Origin: Gavia stellata
Lineage: Eukaryota; Chordata; Aves; Gaviiformes; Gaviidae
Length of the DNA: 64,000 bases
Reading direction: 5' to 3'
Assembly: GCF_030936135.1 (NCBI RefSeq)
Contig: NC_082613.1
Location: forward strand, 1,612,001-1,676,000
This document shows, piece by piece, positions 15,955 through 27,975 of this stretch; position 1 is the first letter of the stretch; every line of letters starts with the position of its first letter. The position numbers and the translations under genes are program-made. The notes below the pieces were generated by a model that was not told the DNA's origin, searched no databases, and was given only the letters and a program-made list of their open reading frames with translations.

Positions 15955-16125
15955 AAAGCTTTTAACATCATTAGCAGAGAGAGGTTGGTGTCAGTCACCA
16001 GGAGAAATGTTTCACTCTGGATTTGCTCTCTGGAGACCTGCTATTTCGTATGCAAAGAGGGCTGCTAAGCTCCACAAAGACGCTTCAATTAATTACTTGA
16101 TAGCTGACAAAAGTGCCCCAGCACC
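15955..16125. promoter_or_regulatory. Candidate enhancer with POU, SOX-like and homeodomain-type sites
   Basis: A short AT-rich island contains TATGCAAAG (octamer/POU-like), CACAAAG (SOX/TCF-like) and AATTAATTA (homeodomain-like) within about 60 bp at 16040-16100. The surroundings are GC-rich and non-coding. Clustered sites of this kind are typical of vertebrate developmental enhancers, but function is inference only. Confidence 0.25.
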
Positions 16126-19100
16126 AGCCACCCCCTGCCCTGCCGCTCCTTGGGGACCAGGCGAGGGCACGTGCTGGCGTAGAGCTGCACGTGGCAAAGG
16201 CCACGGCCAGGCAGCAGGGCGAGGGTGGGATAGGCAAGGAGACTCTTGGCAGCCACCACGGCCACGAGGCCAGTTGTGGTCCTGAGTGCCAGCTGGGCAA
16301 ACACCAACCTCACCTCAGAGGGATTTAACATCAGAGAGCAGAGGTGAGATGCTGCCGCCATCGGCTTCGCTCCCCCCCTCCCTCTCCCTGCTTCGACACA
16401 TGGTAGGACCATTTTCAAGAGCCTCCTCTCCACAGAGGCTCTGGCACTGCGTTTTACAGCTAGAGCACTAAGTCATTCAGTGCAAAACATAAGTCCATAT
16501 TTCTTTTAAGATCTCTTGAGCTCCTCAAGCAGCAGCCACTTCAGCGGTCCTCGCTGGACCGCAGAGAGACACCAGCTGCTCGAGCTGGTAGGAGGAGAGC
16601 AAGGCCTGTTTTATTGGTACAGGACATTTATCTGCCTCATCTCCACATTGATGAATAGCTCTATTTTACCCCGTGTCAGGCTCCAGCAAAGCAGAGGATG
16701 AACAGCTAAAGCTGCGGTAAGCCCACACACTCCATTTAGCCGGGAGATGACTCAGACGAGGCTCTTCGTGCGGGTGGAGGTGACGCTGAAATGCAAGGGT
16801 ACGAAAGCCGGCACGCTCTGCTCTCCCCACCGGCCGCCGTGCTGCGAGGCAGGAGGGTGGACCCTCCTCATCCTCCGTCCCCCTGTTCGGTTGCAGGACA
16901 GTCATGGGGGGCCTTGGCACAGGAACAGCCCAGCCCCGGTGCTCTGCCGCGTGGCGGATAAGGCCATGGATGGCATCAAGCCGTCACTTATTAAAAACCT
17001 TTTATCCCATTGCACTCGGACAGGAGCAGTGCAGCCCTGAATGTGTGTGGGATGGCCACGGCCACCCCGTCCTTCCTCCTGCAGAAACCCTAGGCAGCAG
17101 CCTCAGGATACCAGCCTCGCCCAGGGGACGGAGCAAGGGGAGTAACATCACCCAAACCACCTCCCGATTCCAACCAAGGCTTCAGAAAAGAAAGATAGCC
17201 AAGTCAGAAAGCCAAATATATTTTTTTTGCCTGCTATCTATCTGCCTCGAATGCACATTTGTGGAGCTGCACAGGTCGCGGGGTGCCCACCCATGCACAT
17301 CCACCCGCCTCTCCCCACCACAGGGACCACACACGGCCGAGGCAACAGCTTCGCCCAGAGCCACTTCAGGTCGGTCTCCACTCCACAAACAAAAGCCACT
17401 TCTCGTCTCCAGCTCGTTTCCTGGCAGAGTTAACGGCCTGCGCTCCTCTGGGGACCCAGCACTTGCGAAGACGCGCTGGGAGGCAAGCAGCAAGGGAGGG
17501 AATTAAGACCTTATTTCCTCTATCAGAGATAAGATCTTTAAACAATCTTCTCAGCCAAGAACTTTAATTTTTATTTTTTTTACAGGTTTTGCAAGGGAAT
17601 CTTGTTCTCCAGAATTGCATCCGCCTCCAATGCCACTTAGAGCTGCCAAAGCCTGCGCTTCCCCCGGGACCAGCCTGCGAGTGGTGGAGATGGATGAGCT
17701 GACACAGGCATGACTTCACCCTTGCTGTCCTGCCGCCGGATCCGGAGGTTTCAGCATTCCCAGAGCAATCCCCCTGCTCCAGCCACGCCAGCCCCCCCAG
17801 ATCAACCACATGGACCACCGCCATACAGTTCCACAGCACCCTGCACATCAGGGCTGGATGAGGCCCCCGGGGTGAGCATCCCTGCGAGCAGCAGCAAAGC
17901 CTGACCCAGCGGCACACCGCTCCAAGCTCCAACTCTGCTCCCTCTGCACGGATCCGTCTCCGCAGCCGCTCCTGTTTTAACCCAAGAAGGGCCAGCATCT
18001 GTAGTCTTGCAAAAGGTGCTTGTTCCCCCCTCGGAAAAGCCTTCTAGAAATCAGTGAGTGGCACTAAACTGGATGTGCAGGGCTTACCGCCCCTCTTGCA
18101 CAAAGCCAAGGCTGTTATCTTACCACGGGCCACAATTCCTCCTTGTACCACAGAAATGCCCCAGTACTGGGCCCTGTGTTTGGGAACACAGACAAACGTT
18201 CCCCAAGCCTTCAATGGCAAGAAATAAATGTCCCTGCCTTGCTCATGCCCTGGGGCTTTGCAGCTCCCCCCCCTCCCCTTGCCTGGAGGCCGCTGCAGGA
18301 ACGAAGGAACGCTTTGGGCTGATTTACCCGGCACACTGGCGCTGCAGATTAACGCACTAGCCCCGAGAGATGGAAGGGAGCACGAGCCAGCCGGACAAGC
18401 GGTAAATCACACCACGCAGGCTCCAGCTCTGCCGGCCATGCTCTGCCCACTGGTACTAAAGGTGCTGGTCGCCATGTGTCCCAGTGGGGTGAATGCTGGA
18501 GCCTCGGAGCTGCTTTGGTGTCCCGTGCCCTGGGGAGGGCGGACGCCCGGCTCCCCGGGATCACCGTGTCCTGTTGTCAGCCCAACAGTGCTCCCCGCCA
18601 GCCGCAGCCCCGAGTGGGGACTGACCGCAAGTGATGACCAGGGGACAAAGCTGCAGGCTCAGCGAGTTTCCCATTTTCTGTCTTCACTCTCTCTCCCACA
18701 TCGAAGCAAGCATGAACCCCCCCAGGAAGTTTTTCTGGAAAAAGGGGGATGCACGCTCGCCACTCGGATGAGCCTGCCAGCAAGGGCTGTCTCGTGGGAT
18801 CTGGGACACGACAGCCTGACTTGAACTTATGCTCAAGGACTTCTGTCTTGCAAAGTGCGGGACAGCACAAGGATATCCGAACGGGCTTTTGATGAGCTTC
18901 CAGCGAGATAAATGAGCTTCTGTGACCCTGCTCTACCTTCCTGAGCTAGACCATTGGTTAACCAAGCCCTGCGGTAGTCTGCAGCACAGACAAGCTCTCA
19001 CCTCTCACATGCCGCACACGTGGCGGGGTACTTAGATTAATGTCACCGCTGGAGAACAGAGGGTCTGTCCACCCTAGGACGCCCCTTCTGTGCTAAGACC

Positions 19101-20049
19101 TGTCCGGGCTGTCCCACCATCAAACACTCAGCAGGGGAGGAAAGGAGAGTAACAGATAAAGGCTCCTCTTCCCGAGGAAATCCCGAGCACTCAGCCCTGC
19201 ACGGAGCAGATCTCACGGCTGGGCACGGACCGGGGAAGATTTTTGCCCCAAACCAGCCTCCAAACCCACAAACTCCTTGGCTGGCTGTAGGCAAACAGCT
19301 ACCCCAAACTCCAGCAGGTCCAGGCTGTGGGGCTCCCTTCCAGGGTGCCATTAGTGGGTGTAATGAGCTGGAGATAATTGCTGCCTCGGGGACACAATTA
19401 ACCCCTTCCTGGCCTGGTCCAGCTGGGGCTTTTGCATCCCAGAAGAGCAGTTTCCCCCCCAGGTTCCTTAGAAAACTTACATCCCTCATCCTTTTCAAAG
19501 TGAGCCTTCTGAATCACAGCCTGATGAGCAAAGTGAGTTGCCTCATAATGTGGCGATGATTTAGATTTGGGATATATCTGGAATGTATCATTTATTTCAG
19601 GTATATGAGGCTCCAGTGAAACTGGGAGCAAGCAGTGAGTAAATCAGTCACACCCTTGTGATAATGGGGTTTGAAGCAGCTCAGTGCAGCCGGCTGACGG
19701 GCAGCCCTGCTCTGAAAGTCCCGCTCCCATGGGGCCAGGTGAACACAAGGAGATGTGGGTGCCCTCCGGGGGTGCAGGGACACAGTCAGGAACCCTGGAG
19801 GAGCTGGTGACGTTGGGAGACTTTTATGACACTGCTGCCAGCAATGGCCGTGGCGACACAACCTCTAGCAGAAAGGTCTGTGTTGAACAGCCCGTCGTCC
19901 TCGGGACAGGGATCACCTTCAACCCGGCACTGCCCGAAGAGCTGCTCCAAACCGGACACCCACCTTCACCCACGAGGTCCCGTCTGGAAGCAGCAGAGGA
20001 ATAACCAGGCACAAAGTCCATCCTCCTCCCTGTCCCCGTGGTGGTTTCC

Positions 20050-20780
20050 TTTGCAGCAAATTACTGTTTCAGAAATGCAGTAGACATGAAATATTAAGAC
20101 AGAAATTGCCAGCGACTTTTAATTTGGGTTCTGCCAATTTCTCTGTTCCAGCTATTGATTTTCCATAAAGATGAATCCCCACTTCCAGTTCTCTCTGACA
20201 GGCACTATCTGGGTGTTTTGCTTACCCCGAGAGCGGAAATATATGTTTTATTAAGTGTCAGAGCTCACTAATGAGAAGAGGGAGGAAAATCAATTGTCTG
20301 CTTATATCTTGATCTCAAAGACAGGACTAACAAGTTCTTTATTTTGACGCTGTGGGCAGGAGGACGGGGCAGAATGACAAACGTGGCAGACAACGGTTGT
20401 CAGCTCCACTCCAGAACAGCTCAGCTGATGAGAGAGGGGGGAAAAGGGGTACATGGTATTTGATTTTTTTCAAACACATTTGTATTTGTATTAATTCAGA
20501 GAGATTCATAGAGTGCTATAAAAGCCTATAGTTGAATTGATCCCTGATGCAAAGCTACTGAAACCAGTAAAATTTCAGCTGCAGACTATAAGCAGGTTTC
20601 TGCTCATATTCCTAAAATCAAGACAGCAGCTTGGCCAGCTGTTCTGGATAGGGCAGCCAAAGGGATTCCATTTTTCCATGCTAAATTTGGGACGAAGGTT
20701 AGCTTTTATGACAATGAGAAGTACAAGCAAGCTCAGTGCAAAAGTCTCTGCACAACTCCAGCAATAAATCCAAACGTGCA
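20050..20780. promoter_or_regulatory. Candidate conserved non-coding island
   Basis: About 700 bp of unusually AT-rich, non-repetitive, non-coding DNA in a GC-rich neighbourhood. It carries no convincing open frame. Its composition resembles conserved non-coding elements, but conservation cannot be measured from one sequence. Confidence 0.2.
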
Positions 20781-23741
20781 CCATGCTGTGCTCATAGAAA
20801 GTGCTCAGGTGACATCCTAACCCTGCCAAAATGATGAGCAGAACTTGCTAAGCCCAGGACTTCGCCTTTGCTGCCTGAGAAACTCAGCCACTGCACTCGG
20901 CTCAGCTGTGCAATACTTTCATCGTCTACCTCCATCTTTTTCAGGTCAGTTCTGGGGTACGGGAACACCCTGAATAGCCTAGACCCCGCCAGCTCGAAGG
21001 CAGACATGGTCTCCACCGAGAGCTATTAAATACAAAGACACCATCACATCTTCAGAAATCATGGGATGGGAGGGTGCCAAGGGAGACGGACACAAAGTGC
21101 CAGCCTTGTTCTAGGCTCCTCCCTGGGCATCCAGCACAGGCCGTGGCTGGAACAGGAGGCGAGGTTACCTGGACCTCTGCAGGACTCTTCGTACGTCCTT
21201 AAGCGCTCAGACCACCAAGGCCGAGGGAAAAGGACAGGTCCAGTTCCCAGCACACACAGCCCGAATGACAGGACTGGGATCCATGACATGAGCATGAACA
21301 TCCATTTCCTGCAGAAACTTGGCATTATCACCAAATACTGATCTCTGCTCCTCGCCCCCCCGCCCCCAGCAAGGCTATCAACCTTCTTTCACTCATATTT
21401 GTTATCTTCCTTGTCTGTTAGAGAATCACACCTGACAATTGTATAGTTAATCTCTTGGCAGCTGTGAAATGAAATGGTAAGCTCCGGCTGCCTGGAGAAG
21501 ATGCATTGATTTCTTAAAATGACAGATCGCCTCCTCCCTTGATGTTCAAGCAGTAGCTCAGGGCTGGTGTTATGGATCTTGCCTATCATTCAATTAAAAA
21601 AGCTTAGCAGAGATGCAGCAGCTGAGCGTACGAGACAGCATTAAGGCTAAGCCCTGACCCAAAGATTTAATTGTGGGGAGTACGAAGGCACCTTCAGACA
21701 CAGGACGCCTGTCCGGTTTGCTGATGAGCACACTGGTCATGGTATTGCGTTTGCCACTGTGAACCAGACAAGCCAGTCTCTTCTCCACAATAAAACAGCT
21801 GACTGGCCAGTCGGGTCCGGCAGCAAGGCAGAGCAGGAAAATCCCTTCCTCCCCAAAAGGAAGTTTGCTGCACTTGATGGAGCAGTTTATATCCTATTTC
21901 AACACAGCTCTTTAATAAGGATTATGTGTTTAAGTTAACAAAACTCCTGACACTTTGTGAGACAGCCTCAGCCTCACTGTGGAGAGCAAAGCACTGGAGT
22001 GTATCCGGCCTCAAATGCAAAGACTACAAGATTCACCCTCGAAAAGCAAAAATACCCCCACCCCTCAGCATGCCATTAAAGCCCAGCAGAGCCCATTAAC
22101 AGCCCAGAACCACCTATGCTTTCCTGGGTGAATATTAACATCTGGCAAGCAGCAAAGAGCAAAGCTGAAGCATATCTGTGGGTATCCCAGATCCGCCCGA
22201 TGCTGGGCTCAGAGCAGGTCCCAGGCAGAGCAGCAGTGGGGTGCCCACGATGGTGTCCTACTGCTCAGGAATTCAGGGCAGGGTCAGTCACAATCCTTCT
22301 CCCAGAAATGCTACAAACAGTGTGGTTGTTTGGAGCAGCCTAGATGATAGCTGGGGCTGCGAGGATTCACCGGCCCCAGAGGCAGAGGCGTGCCTACACC
22401 AGGCGACTCGAAACCCCAGCGAGGTGCCTGTGGTGCGAGAAGCCGGGCAGCCGTGTGCCGGCACAGCGCTTCACCGAGGGCACCTCGCAGCGTGCGGGGT
22501 GCCACTTAGACCTTAGGGCTTCCCAGGATGGAGCCAGCTTTTCTGCTTGGTGCTGCACTTGTTACGCCTTGCTCTGAGCTAGCTTGCTGGGTGGACATGG
22601 CCAGCAACTATTTTCTGGCTGTCCTGCCTTAGCTACTTCATCCCTGTCTGACGGGACCCTTGCCTCGAGGCTGTCCCCCCGCAGTTCACTGCTGAGGTCT
22701 GGGCTCTGCAGTGAGAAGAGGGATTTAAACCAGCCCACAGTGAAGCAGCTCTGTTTGTTAGGCCCCTTGGCCTTGGAGTAGGGCTCATAAAACACCGAGG
22801 CCGCTGCCTAGCTCCGTGGAGCAGAGGTGAAACGCTGGAGGAGCAATGGGAACATCACATGCAGGGAAGCAAAGCTTTGGAGATCACGTTTTGGATTCTC
22901 CAACCACCACAAACCCCGCAGTCCTCAGAAAACGGACCTTTCGTCAGCTTAGCGCTCCCACAGCCCCATCGCAACAGCAAGGGCACAAGATGGGAGTGAA
23001 ACAAAATATGCCTGTTAAGGGGGAAGCACAGAGCCCTTGGCCCCTCGGCTCTTCTCCTCCCTGCCCTCCGGTACGGTGGGAAAGTGCCCGGGCACAGCCC
23101 TGGGGTGGGGGGCAGAGCCTTCTCACACCTCGAAGACGCCCAGCCCAAGGCTGGCACTGACCCTCAGCGCCATGCGATGCATCGCGCTGTGATTACAACA
23201 GCCAGGTATTGTGTGCTGGCTCGCTGTAAGCGACCTGAGTCACCGCTTTCCGTATAAAAACAGACGCCGCTAATTAAGCAGGCAGAGGAGAGCACGGCCG
23301 TGCTCCTCTCCCCACACACGCGGCCATCTCCCCTCGGGGCCAGCCTGGTGTTTTACCCAGCCCAAGGTCCCACGTTTCCGCAGGGGCTGGAGGGCGAGGG
23401 GGAGGCAGCTGAGGCACGGGCTACTGAGATTGACGGAGAGGAAAGTATAAACGACTTTGGGGCTCACAGTCCCGTAGACAATCGGGGTATGTCCCCACAA
23501 ACCACCGCCGCCAAGAGCACAAAGCGTCGCGGTGAAAAGCAGAGGCTTGGGGGAGAAGTCGGTGGGTGCTGGGGGCTCGGCCCCACCGGCCGGGGCATGA
23601 CTGGGTGGTGGAAACCGACTGCAGGGCGAGGGATCAGCACCCACGCTCGCCCGAGATGCTGGAGCCTCAGCCTCGGGTGCTTTGCCCGCGGCTCCCCGGG
23701 CCTGGGCAGTGGCGGGGACAGGCAGGGACCCCCCGGGGCCC

Positions 23742-24055
23742 GGCCCCAGCCCCAGCACAGGCCCAGGCCCCAGCACAGGCCCCGGCTCCAGCACAGGCCC
23801 AGGCCCCAGCACAGGCCCCGGCCCCAGCACAGGCCCAGGCCCAGGCCCCAGCACAGGCCCCAGCACAGGCCCCGGCCCCAGCCCCAGCCCAGGCCCCAGC
23901 CCCAGCCCAGGCCCCAGCCCCAGCCCAGGCCCTGGCCCCAGCACAGGCCCCGGCTCCAGCCGCAGCACAGGCCCCGGCCCCAGCCCCAGCCCAGGCCCCG
24001 GCCCCAGCCCAGGCCCCGGCCCCAGCACAGGCCCCGGCCCCGGCCCAGGCCCCAG
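23742..24055. repeat. Hexanucleotide repeat of GGCCCC / AGCACA / AGCCCC type
   Basis: About 52 consecutive hexamers run without a phase break. Most are GGCCCC, GGCCCA, AGCACA or AGCCCC, so the minus strand is very G-rich (GGGGCC, TGGGCC, GGGGCT). Because the period is six, several reading frames on both strands stay open and give long Pro/Ala-, Gly/Pro- or Ser/Pro-rich spurious proteins. The array abuts the CpG island at 24.06-24.33 kb. Confidence 0.9.
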
Positions 24056-24059
24056 ACGC

Positions 24060-24330
24060 CACAATAAGTCGCCATGGCAACCGCGGCGGCCTGCCGGGCT
24101 GCGGGCGGGCGGGCCGGGCCGCAGGCAGAGCCGGGCTGGGCCGGGCCGGGGCCGGGGCCGCTGGACGGAGCTCCCCGGGGCCTGGTAATGTGGGTCGGGG
24201 CTCGACGGGGCAGGGTGAGGCAGGCCGGGGCCTTCCCGGGTTTGGCCCGTGCCCGAGGGGCCAGGGCTTGTAGCCCAGCCCGGGGCAGCGTGAGGAGGCG
24301 GCTGCCCTGGGATGAGGGGCTGGCTTTGAG
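24060..24330 (+). promoter_or_regulatory. FNDC11: CpG island, likely FNDC11 promoter and first exon
   Basis: Dense CpG and GC-box-like sequence directly after the hexamer array, with an X-box at 24068-24081. Donor-like sites follow at 24185 (GTAATG) and 24215 (GTGAGG after CAGG). Either could join the strong acceptor at 26213-26214 just before the FNDC11 start codon, which would make this the untranslated first exon about 2 kb upstream. The strand is inferred from FNDC11. Confidence 0.45.
24068..24081. promoter_or_regulatory. RFX X-box
   Basis: GTCGCCATGGCAAC matches the RFX consensus GTNRCC-N(0-3)-RGYAAC at every fixed position with a two-base spacer. RFX factors drive ciliary and testis gene sets. 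The site lies in a CpG island upstream of FNDC11. Confidence 0.6.
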
Positions 24331-26214
24331 CCGCGGGGAAGGCGTTGGGGTGCCCCCGGCTCCCATGGGTGCCCCCTTGCACCCCCCCAAGCCCTGGCCC
24401 CCGGGGCCACGCAGCCTCCAGCTTGTGCCACTGCAGCCTCCCAGGCTGCAAACATAGCGGCGCTCCTGGGAAAACAGCCGTTTCTGGCAAGAAAAAAAGG
24501 GATATAAAACCAGAAAGGGAAAACAAGCACAATCACAGCTCTGTCTGTGGGCAAACAGACCGCTCCAGAGAGCCAAATCCCTCTGAAAGCGGGTAACGTA
24601 ACCTGGCGCGTGTGCTGTCCCTGGTGCACTCCATACGGGGACACCAGGAACTGGCACTGCTTTGGTTCAGGGTTTGGGGGTTTTGTGGAAAGAAAAAAGC
24701 GAAAAGGAAATAGAGCTTGTTTTTTAAGTTGACAGCTCTTGTGGAAAAAAATGTTGCTGCAAATAAGTATAAATTGTAGTGCAGCTAAGGGCCAGACATC
24801 AGCCAGACAAACGCTTGCAATTCCTGCAAGGAAATGTTGTTAGTTCTGTTATGTATTTAGGGAAAAGGAGGCTAAGAAAAATTGCTTCGTCAACTAGATA
24901 TCACCATCTAGCTTCTACAAGATACCTAAGAATTGAAATACCCCAGTTAGATACTACAAGAACTTAAATAATTATAAGCAGAAAAGTACATAGAATGAGG
25001 AGAGTTACCTGTTGCTAGAGCATATCACTGCAGTCTGACTGGGGTCCCAAAATCTTACTTTCAGAATTCCGTATTTATTTCTTTTTCAAACCAAGCATGT
25101 CCAGCTTGTGAAAGCCACGTTCTCCCCACCGAGCCGGGTTCTCATTACAGTATCACCGACAACAGGGACACAGGCATTTATTTAGCTAATTTCTGTTTGT
25201 GATAGATAAGCTGGATGAGCCACCAGCACTTCAGCTAAAGCACAACAGAGAAACACCTTCCCTCTTAGCTCAGCAGGCACTGCCAAACAGGGCACAGCTT
25301 CGCCAGTAAATGAAACAGCTAAGACTGAGGCAGGGAGCGGATACGGCGTCGCAAAGGACCACTACCTAAACACCTTCTTACCAGCAAACCGCTATCTGTT
25401 CACAAGTGTTTTACGTGTGTTTGTTTCATTCTCTTACTGTACATTGTTTATAGACTAACAGCATTCTACAAGAAAGCAAGTCGATATCATGGGCCAAGGT
25501 GGGGATGTAAACTAAAACCAAGGAAAGGGAAAGCAATACATCACTGAAAATGTTGTGGGGTTACGACTGTCAATCCGCTGTTGAAGGTAGAGGTGCAAGG
25601 AAAATCGCTAGCGTTCCTCTTGAAAGCTGTTGTGAGGTGGCTCTCAACGTATTGCATGGTTCTGCCTGCTGCGTACCAGCTTGCTTGGAGGGGGCAGAGG
25701 GTTAATTTGAATCACCAAGGTGATTATGTAGCTCTAGGAACTGTTTTAGAAGATGGGTCTGAAACCTCAACAGCCTGGCAGATTACAAAGGGAGAAAAAT
25801 AGACATGTCCAGAGATGTAGAAGAATGGAAGGAAATTGCTTACAGGAGTACAAAGGCATCTAAGTAGAATGAAACAGAAGATAATAAGATAGGGAGAAAT
25901 TTTGGCAGAGGATATCAGAGAATAGTTCCTGACAGTGAATCTATGAAGCAAAGGTAGAACCTCTCAAGGCGGGGGGGTAGAAGGAGACGATTTGGTTGGC
26001 ATATATAAAAAAGTAGACTATACAAAACATTAGAAACCATACAGCTATAGAAGAAAATTCCTCTGGAACTACATCTAGTCTAACAGTTCTTTCCCACCTA
26101 TACATTTATAAGCTAAGCTTGAATTAAGAGAGAAGAGTCACAGCCATGATTATACTCCCTCACAGCTGCTTTTTCTTTGGTTCTTAACGTTGTTATTGCT
26201 GCTTTCTTACACAG
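24331..26214 (+). other. Upstream/intron sequence of FNDC11
   Basis: AT-rich non-coding sequence between the CpG island and the FNDC11 coding exon. It ends with a long T-rich tract and the acceptor AG at 26213-26214. No other gene is seen. Confidence 0.45.
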
Positions 26215-26232
26215 CAACTGAGCTTTGGAATC

Positions 26233-27171
26233 ATGGCTGTGATTTTGAATGAGTTTGAAACCACTTCAGAGAGTACCGCGCACAGCGAAGAACAAGAAGA
26301 CAATGCCAGCTGGGAGAGGTACTTGGAAAGGAGAAGCCTCGTTCTGCAGTTCCTGCGCTCCAGCCTGAGCCTCTCCCACCTCCAGCACCACCAGAACAAA
26401 GTTGAGCTTCTGAAGAAGTGTTACTTTTACCTGGAGATTGAGCCCAAACACGTGAATGTGAGAGACCAGAACCATGTGATGCATCGCACTGACATCTTGC
26501 AACTAATAGACCCCTGCCAATTGCAGAGGATGAAGAAGGTGGGAAAAAACCAGACTGAAATCCAGCTGTCCCTTTTAACTGAGCTGTTAAAACAGCTGGA
26601 ACGAGGTCGGGAGGAGCTGAGCTGTTACGTAGAGACCTGTGACATGATAACTTTTCTCTCCCGGTGGGACTTGATTATGCAGAGACTGTCCAAGCTCTCC
26701 GAGTTTATGGAAACTCTCCTTTCCTTGCAAGTGCCAGGAAAGCTCTATGTCAAGCACTGTTTGGTGTCACATGCACATCTTAGAGGTACGAGACTCCCCA
26801 ACATTAGGCTTTCTCTCCGTACAAAGATGCCACTGATTTTTGATCGAAAAGAGTCATTTGCACACAAGAACTGGGCCAAGCTCAAGTGGTTTACTGAAAA
26901 CCAAGAGTCACACCTCGAACAATGTGAACTGCACCTGAAGTTACTGACAAATGGGAGTCAGACAGAAGCGGGTTACCGTAGGATTCAGGAAGTCACCTCC
27001 AACACATGTGTAGTCCAGGACCTGCAGCCTGGCAGATCGTATGAATTCACAATTAGAAGATCAAACACTCACACATTTGTCTGTGAAAAATGGTACGACA
27101 GCATTACATTGAAGACAAAAACTAACGCTGCTGAAGATGCGGGCAGCAGTGCTTGTGCACCAGATGGATGA
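26233..27171 (+). CDS. FNDC11: Fibronectin type III domain-containing protein 11
   Basis: A 312-residue protein in one coding exon, close in length to the mammalian protein (C20orf195, about 318 residues). Residues 1-20 are acidic and Ser/Thr-rich. The middle (about 25-200) is largely helical and charged, with the YLERR and SRWDLI stretches recognised from the family. The C-terminal part (about 215-300) is a fibronectin type III-like fold with the LQPGRSYEFTI strand. No signal peptide or membrane segment is visible, so it is probably intracellular. Its molecular function is unknown. The start is the first ATG, 18 nt after an acceptor (AG 26213-26214) that implies an untranslated upstream exon. 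The gene converges on HELZ2, as in human. Family assignment is by remembered sequence similarity and by the HELZ2/GMEB2 neighbours. Confidence 0.93.
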   Translation: MAVILNEFETTSESTAHSEEQEDNASWERYLERRSLVLQFLRSSLSLSHLQHHQNKVELLKKCYFYLEIEPKHVNVRDQNHVMHRTDILQLIDPCQLQRMKKVGKNQTEIQLSLLTELLKQLERGREELSCYVETCDMITFLSRWDLIMQRLSKLSEFMETLLSLQVPGKLYVKHCLVSHAHLRGTRLPNIRLSLRTKMPLIFDRKESFAHKNWAKLKWFTENQESHLEQCELHLKLLTNGSQTEAGYRRIQEVTSNTCVVQDLQPGRSYEFTIRRSNTHTFVCEKWYDSITLKTKTNAAEDAGSSACAPDG

Positions 27172-27229
27172 GGTGGCACGCAAGAATATTTTTCTCATTT
27201 TATCCATTTGAAAAAGAAGAATGAGAAAA

Positions 27230-27235
27230 ATTAAA
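27230..27235 (+). terminator. FNDC11: Polyadenylation signal for FNDC11 (proximal)
   Basis: ATTAAA, the commonest variant signal, lies 58 nt after the FNDC11 stop in an A-rich stretch and is followed by T- and TG-rich sequence. Confidence 0.5.
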
Positions 27236-27962
27236 GGTAAACCTTATTTTTAAACATTTTGTGTAAAACTGGACTCGATCTGTTTTCAACAACAATTTTA
27301 CAAGCGCCTTCTCCAAATCTTTCCAGGTTAACAGTAACCCATTCCGAATTTCTCACACAAAATAACATCCTTAAGCAGCATTCGGGACTCAACACTCACT
27401 TCCCGCTGCCAGAGCTCACAGGTGGGAGCAGCTAGAAGCCGGCAGTCTTGCCGGGCACCTCGGATGCAAAGCACAGGAGACAGAAACATCTCCGTCATCC
27501 ACCGAAAGATGCCCAGTGCCAGCTTCTTGCAATGACGTTGTTTTGGTTTTTTTACCCCAAGTTTCCCCCCCACACCATGTCCTTCCTCCAGAACACCTGA
27601 ACTGAAGCCTAAGCTCTTCAGGTCACTCACCCTAACTTATCTCCCTGTCTGGTTCCTCTCACCCTCTACACCCTGTGCCTTATAGGTACCTCAGCATGAT
27701 TTCATGTTCACCCCTCTGCACTGTGTGAAAAGACCACTCCGATTAAAAAATACCCAAACCACCCAACAAAAAAAAAAACCAAACCACTGCCCCAACAAAC
27801 AGGGAAGGGTAATACATCCACACAACCAATATGTAGAAAACAATCTTTTCTGCTATGTACTGCAGTTAATGCTCATTTTCTTTTTCACCATTTGGTTCAG
27901 TCCAAATATAGCTGTCCCCACATAGATTCTAGTCAAACCATCACATAAACAGACCTTTTAGT

Positions 27963-27975
27963 AATAAAATTTATT
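27963..27975. terminator. Two-sided polyadenylation signal between FNDC11 and HELZ2
   Basis: AATAAAATTTATT reads AATAAA on the + strand (27963-27968) and AATAAA on the - strand (27970-27975). It could end transcripts of both converging genes. For HELZ2, the next minus-strand AATAAA is at 28211-28216. Confidence 0.5.

Larger units (their letters stand above)
13961..23270. other. Intergenic region without recognisable gene
   Basis: No protein, tRNA or clear repeat was recognised on either strand. The open frames are GC-rich shadows with no domain. AT-rich islands embedded in GC-rich DNA (for example near 16.0, 19.5, 20.1-20.8 and 21.4-21.6 kb) could be conserved regulatory elements. Confidence 0.5.

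Noticed and set aside
23742-24055. CRISPR-like array
   Set aside because: The units are contiguous hexamers with no spacers, in a vertebrate genome.
23270-24657. Long overlapping open frames (up to 420 codons) on both strands around 23.3-24.6 kb
   Set aside because: They stay open only because the hexamer array has no stop in most frames; the predicted proteins are Gly/Pro/Ala or Ser/Pro repeats with no domain.
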